Of a stretch of DNA of 36,202 nt, positions 23,758 through 32,295 are shown one piece after another. The stretch covers positions 1 through 36,202 of the forward strand of contig QHCC01000135.1 in NCBI GenBank assembly GCA_003243915.1, given 5' to 3'. The first letter of the stretch is position 1. Each line of letters starts with the position of its first letter. The DNA comes from Pseudonocardiales bacterium (GTDB taxonomy: Bacteria > Actinomycetota > Actinomycetes > Mycobacteriales > Jatrophihabitantaceae). Position numbers and translations under genes: made by a program. Under the pieces are notes generated by a model that saw nothing but the letters and a program-made list of their open reading frames with translations, was not told the origin of the DNA and did no database searches.

Positions 23758-25956
23758 TCATTCGCTGCGGGCGTGTTCGGGTGAGCTGATTCGTTGTAGG
23801 AGCGGCATGGTGGATAGGACCAGGGTGAGGGCGATCGCGGTCCCGACGAGGACGGTGAGGTAGTAGGGCAGGCCGGGCATGCGGATGGTGGCGCCGCGCA
23901 GCGCCCTGATGAGTAGTTCGGCGGTGAGGAGTCCGCCGGCGGCGGAGACGATGGTGAGGCCGATCAGCGGGACTGCGGCTTCGAGCAGGACGACGAGGCG
24001 CAGTGAGCGGATCGGCATTCCGGTCAGTCGTAGTAGCGCGAAGGGGCGTCTGCGTTCGACGAGGCTCCCGGCGACGGCGACGGCGAGGCTGCAGCCGGCG
24101 AGGATGACGCTGATGAGGATGGCTAGGTCGCCGAGGTGCTGGAGTTGTGTGGCGTCGCGGATGGAGGCTGCTGAAAGTTGCCCGAAGGTCTGGGCGACGG
24201 TGAGTTGGCGCGGAGCGATGGTGTCGACTGCGGTACGGATCCGTTCGAGGGTCGCGGGTGTGCCGTCGGTGGCGATGACGACCGCCTGCACTGTCAGTTG
24301 GGTGAGGTTGCTGGGGGTGTTGTGCGCATTGGGCCAGTGTTGTTGGGGCTGGGTGTGCCCGGCGTCGAGGGCGTAGAGCGGCATGATCGCGACCTGGGTC
24401 CCGGGATCGCAGCGCCCGATTTCTGGTGTGCCGGCAAGTTCGCCGCAGGCCAGTAGCCCCTGCGGGGAGCCGTTGACGTCCCCGGTGTAGGTGCGGACTA
24501 GGGTCAGCGCGCGCATGCCGGACTGGGATCGCAGGTTCGCGGACAGAGTTGCGGCGGTGGCGGCGGCCAGGGGTGCACCGGTCGGATGGGTTATGGCGGT
24601 CGTGGCTGCTGCGGGGTCATCCCCGAGCGCGGTGCCGCTGGTCGCGGTCGCGGTACCGGCGACGAACACGGTTCCGATGAAGACGGCAAGGATCAGTCCG
24701 CTGACGGCGCGGAACGCCGCGGCGGGGTTGTCGGCCAGGCGCCGGGTGGCGATGAGGGTGGCGGCCCGACCGGACCTGAGGGCGAGCACCCGAGTGCAGA
24801 CCATCGTCAGCCAGGGGCCGGCGGCGATGATGCCGATCATGATCAGAACGAAGCCGGCCACGATAGTGGGTGCGTAGGAGGCGCTGGCGCCGCGGGAGTA
24901 GGTGCGCCCGGCTAGAGCGAAGATCGCCAGCATGAAGACTCCGAGCCCGAGCGGTATCAACCGCTTGATGCTCGGCGCGGCCGGCGTCGCGCGTCGCACC
25001 ACACCGAGCGGTGAGAGCTGAACACTGCGAACAGTCACCATGGCGGCGGCGGCCGCCGCCAGAGGTATAGCGAGGCAGATGGCGCCGATCGTGATCGCGC
25101 CGGGGTTGAGATCGGCGGGATACCACCGGACGCCGGTGATCCTGAGCCTTGCCAACTGCGGGCGCAGAAGAAAGAGCAGCCCGTTGCCGGCGATCGCGCC
25201 GGCCAACGCGGCGAGGGCGGCTTCGACTGCGGCGAGCAACGCGACCTGGCCGATGGTGGCGCCGACCAGACGCATGGCGGCCAGGCGTTGTTCGCGACGA
25301 GCGGCGGCGATGCGGGTCGCCATCGCGACCAACGTCAGAATCGGAAACAACAATCCGGCAGCGCCGAGAGCGAGACCGACCTCTTGAAAGGTTGACAGGT
25401 TGTGTGGGGTGGGTGCGGTTTCGATGCTGCCCACCGCGACGGCACCGGGTTGACCGGCGAGCTGTCGGGCCTGATCGCCGACGATGATGATCAAGTCATC
25501 GGGTGAGGCCAACGCGGCGTGGCCGATGACGCCGACCTGATGTGCGGGATACCGGTTGGCGAGTTGGTCGGCCGGGGTCCGGGCTAGCAGTGCAGCCAGG
25601 GCGGGTGAGGCGTAGAACTGCCCTGGTCCCGGGAGCGCGGCGATGCCCGGCGGTATCGGAGCGTGGGGTCCGGTCGCCGCGACGTCGATACGCTGGATCG
25701 ACTGCCCACCGAACTCGTCGTGCGTCGTGAGCCACCACAGGTGGTCCGACGCCCCTTCGCTGATGCTGGGTTGGTGGTTGTGGGTGGAGGTCTGTAGCCA
25801 CCCGGTACGGGCGTCTTGCCGGTGCAGCGCGGAGTAGCTCGCCAATGCTGTCAGCAGCAGCACGACACCGAGCGCGACTGCTGCCGCGATCACGACCAGC
25901 CGGGTGAGCGCCTCGCGTCCGCTGCGCACCGTGAGGCGAAGGGCGAGCCAGATCAT
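23758..25956 (-). CDS. FtsX-like ABC transporter permease
   Basis: A protein of 732 residues with duplicated FtsX-type architecture. An N-terminal helix (LVVIAAAVALGVVLLLTALA) is followed by an extracytoplasmic domain of about 150 residues. A three-helix FtsX block contains ARREQRLAAMRLVGAT, the cytosolic coupling helix, then central helices. A second extracytoplasmic domain contains two well-separated cysteines (LLACGELAG, IGRCDPG). A second FtsX block contains ERRRPFALLRLTGMPIRSLR. It overlaps the ATPase gene by ATGA (25953-25956) and is the last gene of the padR operon. These systems export or shed peptides and lipids, or confer antibiotic resistance. The substrate is unknown. Confidence 0.9.
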   Translation of the reverse strand: MIWLALRLTVRSGREALTRLVVIAAAVALGVVLLLTALASYSALHRQDARTGWLQTSTHNHQPSISEGASDHLWWLTTHDEFGGQSIQRIDVAATGPHAPIPPGIAALPGPGQFYASPALAALLARTPADQLANRYPAHQVGVIGHAALASPDDLIIIVGDQARQLAGQPGAVAVGSIETAPTPHNLSTFQEVGLALGAAGLLFPILTLVAMATRIAAARREQRLAAMRLVGATIGQVALLAAVEAALAALAGAIAGNGLLFLLRPQLARLRITGVRWYPADLNPGAITIGAICLAIPLAAAAAAMVTVRSVQLSPLGVVRRATPAAPSIKRLIPLGLGVFMLAIFALAGRTYSRGASASYAPTIVAGFVLIMIGIIAAGPWLTMVCTRVLALRSGRAATLIATRRLADNPAAAFRAVSGLILAVFIGTVFVAGTATATSGTALGDDPAAATTAITHPTGAPLAAATAATLSANLRSQSGMRALTLVRTYTGDVNGSPQGLLACGELAGTPEIGRCDPGTQVAIMPLYALDAGHTQPQQHWPNAHNTPSNLTQLTVQAVVIATDGTPATLERIRTAVDTIAPRQLTVAQTFGQLSAASIRDATQLQHLGDLAILISVILAGCSLAVAVAGSLVERRRPFALLRLTGMPIRSLRLVVLLEAAVPLIGLTIVSAAGGLLTAELLIRALRGATIRMPGLPYYLTVLVGTAIALTLVLSTMPLLQRISSPEHARSE

Positions 25957-26675
25957 GGGGTGGCCAGCTCGAGGTCTGTGGAGCTGACGCGTCCGTCGCG
26001 CACCATCACCTCTCGGTCGGCGTAGCCCGCCACGCGCGGCTCGTGGGTCACCAGCACGACCGCGGTGCCCTCGGCGCGGGCGGAATCAGTGAGTAGCTGC
26101 ATCACGTGCTCGCCGGTAAGGGAATCCAACGATCCGGTGGGTTCGTCAGCGAACAGCACCCGCGGTTTGGTGATCAGTCCACGGCCCAAGGCGACCCGTT
26201 GAGCCTGACCCCCGGACAGTTCACCGGATCGGCGCTGACCCATGCCCTCCAAGCCAAGTCGTTGCAGCCACTCACGCGCGGCCTGCAACGCGGCGGCCGG
26301 CTTTGAGCCGTTCAGCAGCAGTGGAAGTGCGACGTTCTCCTCGGCGCTCAGCTCAGGCACGAGCTGGCCGAACTGGAACACGAACCCGAACGCGCGGCGA
26401 CGTAACTCGGTGCGGGCGCCGTCTCGGAGTTCGTCTGTGCGTTGCCCGGCAAACCACGTCTGGCCACGGTCGGGGCGAAGGATCCCAGCCAGACAATGCA
26501 ACAGGGTCGACTTGCCCGATCCACTCGGACCCATGATCGCCACGACCTCCCCAGCATCGATCGCGAATGATGCCCCGCATAGGGCCGTCGTCGGTCCGAA
26601 GGACTTGTAGACGTCGTGGGCGACGAGCAGGTGCGCGGCCGGACCAGCCGGTGGGGTCGGCGAGTGATCAGTCAT
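25953..26675 (-). CDS. MacB/LolD-type ABC transporter ATPase
   Basis: A protein of 240 residues. It has the A-loop region VYKSFGPTTALCG, Walker A MGPSGSGKSTLLH, Q-loop FVFQFGQLVPELSAEENVAL, signature ELSGGQAQRVALGRGL, Walker B VLFADEPTGSLDS and switch His VTHEPRVA. The LFADEPTGSLDS and early EENVALPLLL motifs mark the MacB/FtsE/LolD class that works with FtsX-like permeases, here the next gene. It starts four bases inside the end of padR (ATGA at 26672-26675). All three genes should be translated from one transcript under PadR control. Confidence 0.94.
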   Translation of the reverse strand: MTDHSPTPPAGPAAHLLVAHDVYKSFGPTTALCGASFAIDAGEVVAIMGPSGSGKSTLLHCLAGILRPDRGQTWFAGQRTDELRDGARTELRRRAFGFVFQFGQLVPELSAEENVALPLLLNGSKPAAALQAAREWLQRLGLEGMGQRRSGELSGGQAQRVALGRGLITKPRVLFADEPTGSLDSLTGEHVMQLLTDSARAEGTAVVLVTHEPRVAGYADREVMVRDGRVSSTDLELATP

Positions 26676-27196
26676 CGGTGTAACTCCTGTGCCAAGGTGT
26701 CCAGGCGCGCTTCGGTCAGGTCGATCCAGCGCAGATCAGCCTCCACACGAAACAGCGCATGGTCAGCGAGCAGCCTGTCGATCAAGCTCGCGGACCGCTT
26801 ACCCGCGGTCAGCTCCCGTATCCGCTTCAAATGCGCCGAGCGCTGCAGGTCGAGATACTTCTGAGCCGAGCGACCGACCAAGATCGCCAGAACGACCTTC
26901 ATGAACAGCTCGGTCTGCAGGTGAGGTTCCGGCGCGACCGGCGTCGCCAGCCACCGCTCGAACTCCCCGACCCCCAGACTGGTGATGCTGTACCGCTTGC
27001 GATTGGGCCCGGCACCTGGCTCAGCGACGCCCACGCTCACCTTGCCGTCGCGCGCCAACCGCCCCAGGGTCTGATACACCTGCCCAAACTGGACCGGGCG
27101 CCCGCGCCCCAGATGACTGTCGTACTCCTGCTTGAGCTCATAGCCATAGCTCGGCTCACGCTCCAACAGTCCCAACAATGCGAAGGGAACACTCAT
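26672..27196 (-). CDS. PadR-family transcriptional regulator
   Basis: A protein of 174 residues. The N-terminal winged helix has the classic PadR motif FALLGLLEREPSYGYELKQE, followed by VQFGQVYQTLGRLARDGKVS and KRYSITSLGVGEFERWL (the wing). The helical C-terminus (about 95-174) mediates dimerisation in this family. It leads the padR-ATPase-FtsX operon, the usual layout for drug- or peptide-responsive PadR repressors. The ATG is 7 nt after a TATAGT -10 box and has no Shine-Dalgarno, so translation is probably leaderless. A large dyad covers its promoter, consistent with autorepression. Confidence 0.93.
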   Translation of the reverse strand: MSVPFALLGLLEREPSYGYELKQEYDSHLGRGRPVQFGQVYQTLGRLARDGKVSVGVAEPGAGPNRKRYSITSLGVGEFERWLATPVAPEPHLQTELFMKVVLAILVGRSAQKYLDLQRSAHLKRIRELTAGKRSASLIDRLLADHALFRVEADLRWIDLTEARLDTLAQELHR

Positions 27197-27202
27197 GAGT
27201 CG

Positions 27203-27238
27203 TACTATAAACCCGGTATATATACTGAGTCAATAGTA
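27203..27238 (-). promoter_or_regulatory. padR promoter embedded in a 36-bp dyad operator
   Basis: On the minus strand TTGACT (27233-27228) and TATAGT (27209-27204) are separated by 18 bp, a good sigma-70-type promoter. A perfect palindrome GTATATATAC (27216-27225) lies in the spacer. Outer arms TACTAT (27203-27208) and ATAGTA (27233-27238) are also inverted repeats sharing the same centre (27220.5). In total 14 of 18 half-site positions are symmetric. A dimeric PadR bound here would cover the polymerase site. Confidence 0.7.
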
Positions 27239-27539
27239 GACGCTTCTCTCCACACCACTGAGGGACTCGAACGGCCACCACCCGGGGTGAGGCGCGCGCT
27301 TCCGGTACGCCGACCTGCCTGTTGCCGAAGCGTCATGGGCGCCGAAAAGGCCGTATGCGTGCCGAACCTCGGTCGGCGGCGACCACACGATTACGGGTCC
27401 ACGCCGATCGTCGGAAGGGAACCTTGGGTGCCATCGCTGATGTCGCATGAATGCGCGAACCATCGCTAGCCAACCGCCCGTCGACCTGTCAAGGTGGCCG
27501 GATGATGAGAGGTCATAGTCGGCGTTCCTGGGCTTCTCC
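27239..27539. other. Gap between padR and the 2TM gene
   Basis: No gene is supported. The only candidate element is CATAGT (about 27514-27519) upstream of the GTG at 27540, too far for a leaderless start and without a good -35. Otherwise I see nothing in this stretch. Confidence 0.3.
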
Positions 27540-28028
27540 GTGACGGCAACCCCGTCTACGCCTGCCACATCTACGCCGTCATCGGGCATCGCAGCCGCGC
27601 TGCAGAAGCTTCTCGACGACGCGACCAAGCGGGGTGCCGACGAGGGCTACCGTGCAGCGAAGTGGGGCTCGGTACATCTTGCGGTGGGCTCATCGGCCGC
27701 TGTGCTGTCCGCAGTCGCCGCCGCCGTGGGCCTCGGTGACGCCGCCGGCCGGGTGCCAGCCGCTGTTATCGCACTCGTCGCCAGCGGCCTAGTCGCGGTC
27801 GCGGGCTTTCTTGATAGTCGTGGACGACAGAAAGAGCATCAGGCGCTGTCCGGGGGATGGATGGGCCTGGCCGCGGTGGCCGAGGCGCACCTGACGGTCG
27901 ACGTTCTTGATCCTGCTTGGGTGCAGGGACGCGGGCGAGAAGTATTGGAGGCGCTCATCCAGAAGAAATGTCGCCTCCTTCGCGGCGAGTTCAGCCCGAC
28001 TGAGTCGCCGTCAGAGGCGCCGGCCTAA
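27540..28028 (+). CDS. Two-helix membrane protein, SLATT-like pattern
   Basis: A protein of 162 residues from a GTG. A Thr/Ser/Pro-rich N-terminus (1-16) and a charged helix (ALQKLLDDATKRGADEGYRA) precede two hydrophobic segments close together: GSVHLAVGSSAAVLSAVAAA (about 43-62) and VPAAVIALVASGLVAVAGFL (about 72-91). A soluble helical tail follows: DSRGRQKEHQALSGGWMGLA and EAHLTVDVL. Helix, 2TM hairpin and helical tail is the layout of SLATT-type predicted pore-forming effectors, but similarity is by pattern only. No nucleotidyltransferase or SLOG partner is adjacent. The ribosome site is weak. Confidence 0.6.
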   Translation: MTATPSTPATSTPSSGIAAALQKLLDDATKRGADEGYRAAKWGSVHLAVGSSAAVLSAVAAAVGLGDAAGRVPAAVIALVASGLVAVAGFLDSRGRQKEHQALSGGWMGLAAVAEAHLTVDVLDPAWVQGRGREVLEALIQKKCRLLRGEFSPTESPSEAPA

Positions 28029-28225
28029 GAAACTGCCACCGTTCCGTCAGCACTCGAGCAAGGATTCACAGTCGTCGGCGGACACCCGCAACCACTCGGC
28101 GTCGCGCGCGCGCTCCGATCGCAAGAACGATGCGGACAAGTAGCTGATGAGCGCGCATCGCGCGACCATGCCGATGAGGGAGCGCGCCCCGCGACTATCT
28201 GTCGACGGAGGGGCAAGGAGCACAA

Positions 28226-29071
28226 TTATGGTGCAACGGAGAGATCCTGCAAGCCAATGACGCGTAGCAGATCCAGCTTTTCGCGCGTGCCGGTGCCGGG
28301 TCGCGGATAGAGCACCACGACCGTCTGGCCGCCGACAGCGCTGACCAGCGTCTCGCACAACAGGTCGAGCAACCCGACCTCGGGATGATCGACGCGTTTG
28401 GCGTCGGCGCGCCGCACGGCCACGACGTGCTCGTCCCAGAGGCCGGCGAACTCGGCCGAACCGGCGTTCAGGTCGGTCACAAGTTGCGCCACGTCCGGAT
28501 CGGCCCCTCGCCGACCGTGAGTCGCACGCAGCTCTGCCACCTGGGTGCGCGAGTGCTCGTCCCAGTCCTCCTGCGGGATTCGAGCGCGGGAACCGGGGAC
28601 GCAAAACCAGCGCCACGCGGAATAGCGGTCCCGTCCGCGCCACGTCGACATGTCGCCAGTGACCGCGAGCGACATCGCGTTCTGGCGCAGGACGACCCCT
28701 AGGTCGTCTACCACCATCGCCGGGCAGTCGGTCAGCCGATCGAGTAGGTGCAGCAGCCCAGGGCTCAAATGCGCGCTCGCGACCTGCCGCGACGGCGGCG
28801 CCTGCCCGGCGAGGTGGAACAAGTGGTCACGCTCGTCGTCGGTGAATCGCAGCGCGCGGGCAAGCGAGGCCAGCACCGCGGCCGAGGGATGCGGGCCGCG
28901 CTGCTGCTCGAGACGCGTGTAGTAGTCGGTCGAGATAGCGGCCAGGCCAGCGACCTCGTCGCGGCGCAGGCCGGGCGTGCGGCGGCGGATGCCGGGAGGC
29001 AGCCCGATGTCGGCAGGTGTCAGCCGCTCGCGGCGGCTGCGCAGCAGGTCGGCGAGCGCGGCTCGGTCCAT
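28226..29071 (-). CDS. XRE-family regulator with MmyB-like ligand-binding domain
   Basis: A protein of 281 residues from the ATG at 29071. The N-terminal helix-turn-helix (about 5-75) reads LADLLRSRRERLTPADIGLP and then RRDEVAGLAAISTDYYTRLE, a hallmark of this actinobacterial family, followed by QQRGPHPSAAVLASLARAL. The C-terminal MmyB-like PAS-type domain contains VVDDLGVVLRQNAMSLAVTG and a DLNAGSAEFAGLWDEHVVAV region typical of the fold. Such proteins often control a divergent oxidoreductase gene, as here, where the aldo/keto reductase begins 100 bp away. The longer open frame upstream of 29071 has no domain content, so the later ATG is chosen. Confidence 0.9.
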   Translation of the reverse strand: MDRAALADLLRSRRERLTPADIGLPPGIRRRTPGLRRDEVAGLAAISTDYYTRLEQQRGPHPSAAVLASLARALRFTDDERDHLFHLAGQAPPSRQVASAHLSPGLLHLLDRLTDCPAMVVDDLGVVLRQNAMSLAVTGDMSTWRGRDRYSAWRWFCVPGSRARIPQEDWDEHSRTQVAELRATHGRRGADPDVAQLVTDLNAGSAEFAGLWDEHVVAVRRADAKRVDHPEVGLLDLLCETLVSAVGGQTVVVLYPRPGTGTREKLDLLRVIGLQDLSVAP

Positions 29072-29171
29072 CGCCCCAGCGTGCCTCAGCGGCGCCGGCC
29101 GAGCCAGGGGTAGCACGTCCCCCGATAACCGCTCTCTGGCGCGCATGCCACCGACCGCGCAGGCTCATGGC

Positions 29172-30173
29172 ATGACGACATCACACCTGCAGACACGACA
29201 ACTCGGCGCCACCGGCCCCATCGTGGGTGCGCTCGGCCTCGGATGCATGGGCATGTCCGGGGTCTACGGTCCCGCCGACGAAGACGAAAGCGTGGCTACG
29301 ATCCGCGCCGCGGTCGACGCCGGAGTGACCCTCGTCGACACCGGCGACTTCTACGCGATGGGGCACAACGAACTGCTGGTCGGACGCGCAATGCGCGACC
29401 TCGATCGCGACGACGTCGTGCTCAGCGTGAAGTTCGGGGCGATGCGCCCGCCGGGCGGAGGCATGGGCGGCTTCGACGGGCGTCCGGAGGCGGTCGGCAA
29501 CTTCCTGTCCTACTCGCTTGTTCGGCTCGGGGTCGAGTACGTCGACATCTACCGCCCGGCCCGGCTCGACCCGAATGTCCCCATCGAGGACACCGTCGGC
29601 GCGATCGCCGACCTGGTCGAGAAGGGGTACGTGCGCCACATTGGGCTGTCCGAGGTTGGGGCCGCCACCATCCGGCGGGCCGCAGCAGTGCACCCCATTT
29701 CCGACCTACAGATCGAGTACTCGCTGCTCACCCGCGGCATCGAGGACGACATCCTGCCGACCTGCCGGGAGTTGGGCATCGGCGTCACCGCATACGGCGT
29801 CCTGTCACGTGGGCTCATCGGTGGCGGCACCGCCTCGTTCGGGCCGGGCGACTTCCGCGCGATGAGCCCTCGCTTTCAAGGCGAGAACTTCGACCACAAT
29901 CGGGATCTTGTGACCAGGCTCGAACCGATCGCCCGAGCCGCCGGCGTCAACCTCGGACAACTCGCCATCGCCTGGGTCGCTGCGCAGGGCGCCGACATCG
30001 TCCCAGTCGTCGGCATCAAGAACAGGAAGCGTCTCGAGGAGGCCGTGCAAGCGACGGCAGCCACCCTGAGCTCGGACGAGCTTGCGTTAATCGGGCAGGC
30101 CGTCCCACGCGACGCGGTCCAGGGTGATCGGTACCCCGCAGCTGCGATGGCGCAGCTCGACAGCGAACGATAG
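29172..30173 (+). CDS. Aldo/keto reductase
   Basis: A protein of 333 residues with the NADPH-dependent TIM-barrel fold. It starts TRQLGATGPIVGALGLGCMG and keeps Asp56 and Tyr61 (VDTGDFYAMGHNELLVG) and Lys87 (LSVKFGA) of the catalytic tetrad. The fourth residue, normally His, aligns with Ala130 in DIYRPARLDP, a variant I associate with one AKR subgroup. Cofactor-binding elements include TAYGVLSRGLIGGG and VVGIKNRKRLEEAV near the C-terminus. The ATG at 29172 has no ribosome site and lies 6 nt after CAGGCT, the same hexamer as upstream of the acyl-CoA synthetase. The divergent XRE gene is its likely regulator. Substrate unknown. Confidence 0.92.
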   Translation: MTTSHLQTRQLGATGPIVGALGLGCMGMSGVYGPADEDESVATIRAAVDAGVTLVDTGDFYAMGHNELLVGRAMRDLDRDDVVLSVKFGAMRPPGGGMGGFDGRPEAVGNFLSYSLVRLGVEYVDIYRPARLDPNVPIEDTVGAIADLVEKGYVRHIGLSEVGAATIRRAAAVHPISDLQIEYSLLTRGIEDDILPTCRELGIGVTAYGVLSRGLIGGGTASFGPGDFRAMSPRFQGENFDHNRDLVTRLEPIARAAGVNLGQLAIAWVAAQGADIVPVVGIKNRKRLEEAVQATAATLSSDELALIGQAVPRDAVQGDRYPAAAMAQLDSER

Positions 30174-30707
30174 GCCAACTTACAGCAGCCGCGCTGGTCC
30201 CGTCCGCACGCTCATGCCGCTGATATTGCGCGCGGTCGCGCGCCCCGCCGTCGCTCGGCGCGGCCCGAGAAGGCTGGTGCCAAGGAGCCGATGGAACGAT
30301 ATGGCGGTTGACTCGGCGGCCACGGCCGGCGATTCTTCGGACAACGATCAGCTGTGCCACGCGATGGCCGAGATGACTCATTGACACAGCCTCGCAGCGG
30401 ACCCCGAGGTCCCTCGAGGTGCGTCGAGGAACTAAGTGCCTGCTGCTTCGCGACGTCTGCGATCTCGGACCAGGTGATCCACGCGACGTGATTCCGAATC
30501 AGCCGATCCAAGTCCGGGAAGTCATCAACCCTTCGCAAGAAACCGTTGGCGAACCACGGCGACCGCTGCTAGCTTTCCGGAGGCCGTGCGAGAGAACGAG
30601 GAGGTGGTACCCGTGAACGTATCGACATGGGTGCTCCCCTCCGGGGTCACGGTCGGGCGATAGGTCGTCCGGGAGCGCCGTCAAGAACACTCCCGAAGGG
30701 CACGACC
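30174..30707. other. Gene-poor gap of 534 bp
   Basis: Only short, compositionally unconvincing frames are present on both strands. No domain, promoter or repeat could be supported. The sequence GAAGGG (30694-30699) near its end is the ribosome site of the hydrolase gene. Confidence 0.4.
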
Positions 30708-31430
30708 ATGCGATTCACTTCTGAACAGCGCCTCGACGACGGCGTCCTCGAACGCGATTTCACCCTCGGCGAGATCCCCGGCGTCCTGTGGACGTCTGGA
30801 TCCGCGCCGGCTCCGCTGATCCTGATCGGCCACAACGGCGGCTTGCACAAGCGGGAGTCGCGGCTGGTGGCCCGGGCCCGGCACTCTGCGGCGGAGTACG
30901 GCTACGCGATGGCCGCCATTGACCACCCCGGGCACGGCGACCGGCCCCGTTCCGCTGTCGACGAGCAGGGCCGCGCCGACCTCCGCCGGGCGATGGCGGC
31001 CGGCGCACCGGTCGACGAGATCTTCGAGTCCTTCATCGTCCCGCTGGTCGAAAGGGCGGTCCCGGAATGGCGGAGCACCCTGGACGCCCTCCTTTCGCTG
31101 CCCGAGATCGGCGGCCCAGTCGGGTACTCGGGGATGACCGCCATCGGCATTCGGCTGGTGGTGGTCGAACCGCGCATCTCGGCCGCCGGTTTCTTCGCCG
31201 GGGGTTTCGTGCCCCGCGCCCAGCGCGAGGAGGCCCGGCAAGTCACCATTCCGCTGCAGTTCCTGCTGCAGTGGGACGACGAAGGGAACGACCGGCAGTT
31301 GGCCCTGGACCTGTTCGACGCCTTCGGCACCAAGGAGAAGACGCTGCATGCCAATCTTGGCGGGCACGCCGGCACCCCGTGGTTCGAGGTGGACGACGGG
31401 AACCGGTTCTTCGCCCGGCACCTGAGGTGA
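30708..31430 (+). CDS. Alpha/beta hydrolase (dienelactone hydrolase-like)
   Basis: A protein of 240 residues with a GAAGGG ribosome site. Fold marks are PLILIGHNGGLHKRES (oxyanion region), AAIDHPGHGDRPRS, the nucleophile elbow VGYSGMTAIGIRL (Ser in GYSGM), and the C-terminal GGHAGTPWFEVD with the likely catalytic His. The acid residue is probably the Asp in LQWDDEGNDRQ. The overall pattern resembles short alpha/beta hydrolases of the esterase/dienelactone hydrolase type. No neighbour suggests a pathway. Some relatives are annotated as enzymes of unknown substrate, and that is as far as the sequence goes. Confidence 0.85.
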   Translation: MRFTSEQRLDDGVLERDFTLGEIPGVLWTSGSAPAPLILIGHNGGLHKRESRLVARARHSAAEYGYAMAAIDHPGHGDRPRSAVDEQGRADLRRAMAAGAPVDEIFESFIVPLVERAVPEWRSTLDALLSLPEIGGPVGYSGMTAIGIRLVVVEPRISAAGFFAGGFVPRAQREEARQVTIPLQFLLQWDDEGNDRQLALDLFDAFGTKEKTLHANLGGHAGTPWFEVDDGNRFFARHLR

Positions 31431-31649
31431 GGCCGGACGTGGAGCTCCGGAACGATCGACGGTGACTACAGCATCCACCCCGTCCCCTCTGACACGCGGG
31501 TGGAACGCCAGGCCGAGCCAATGCCGCTCTCAGCGGTAGGCCCCTCGTAGTCCTGGCAGTCCTCGGGGAACGCGCTCATCTGCCGCGATGCGGAAGGAGC
31601 TGAGGAAAGTCGGACTCCGCGGAGCGCGTTGTTCCGTCAAACTCTCAGG

Positions 31650-32034
31650 ATGCAGACCGAAACACGTCCCCTCTCCGAGGGCGAGCGCAACGTCCTTGAC
31701 TTGCTCCTGTCGGTTGAGGTCGAGGGCGTCGACGAGCTGCGCGAGCAGGCGCGCGAGGTCAGCGTCACCCCGACGGTGCGACTGCGGATGCCCATCGGTC
31801 GAGTTGACGGTTGCCAACGACGCCCCGCGTGCCGAGGTGCGCGGACGGCTTTGGTCCGTCGAAGGCGTCGAGGAAGCTGCCGGTGATTCGCCGGGCGGCG
31901 AGGTCACCCTGTTCATCGATGACGGCAGGCTGTCGTATTGGAGTACGTCCACTACAGCAGCCCGCCGCCCGCCGTTCTCTCCGCACCACCTGGGCAACTC
32001 GCTCGCCCATCTCGCCGAACTGGTTACCTCATGA
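31650..32034 (+). pseudogene. Frameshifted gene of an uncharacterised actinobacterial CGCP-motif family
   Basis: The start MQTETRPLSEGERNVLDLLL with EVEGVDELREQAREVSVT is in one frame. The continuation RRCDCGCPSVELTVANDAPR and GGEVTLFIDDGRLSY is in the next, and EYVHYSSPPPAVL is in a third. Removing one C from the C4 run at 31768-31771 joins the first two. Adding one base at about 31938 (TA-TTGGAG to TAC TTG GAG) joins the third. The rejoined protein (about 110-120 residues) resembles a family of small hypothetical actinobacterial proteins with a conserved CxCGCP motif. Its function is not known to me. Confidence 0.6.
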
Positions 32035-32295
32035 CCTGCCTCTACGCCGGGTCGCGGGCGTACCTACGGGGATTGGTAGGGCTCGGCAAGGCGCGCGAAA
32101 TCGGCAATGCGTCGGGCGCGGTAGCCCTCGATAGCGAGCAACCTGGTTCGGCTCGGTCTGCCTCCAGATCGATCTGCGCGGAGCGCTAGCGCACTCCCAC
32201 ATGCGACCGAGATAATTGAGCCGCCGTGTCGAAATCGTTCCGTCCCAATCGATGGGTGAGTGACAGACCGAGCACAGGACAGAAGGGATGAGGAG

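Noticed and set aside
30212-30538. 108-residue minus-strand frame in the AKR-hydrolase gap
   Set aside because: Arg/Pro/Ser-rich, no domain or ribosome site.
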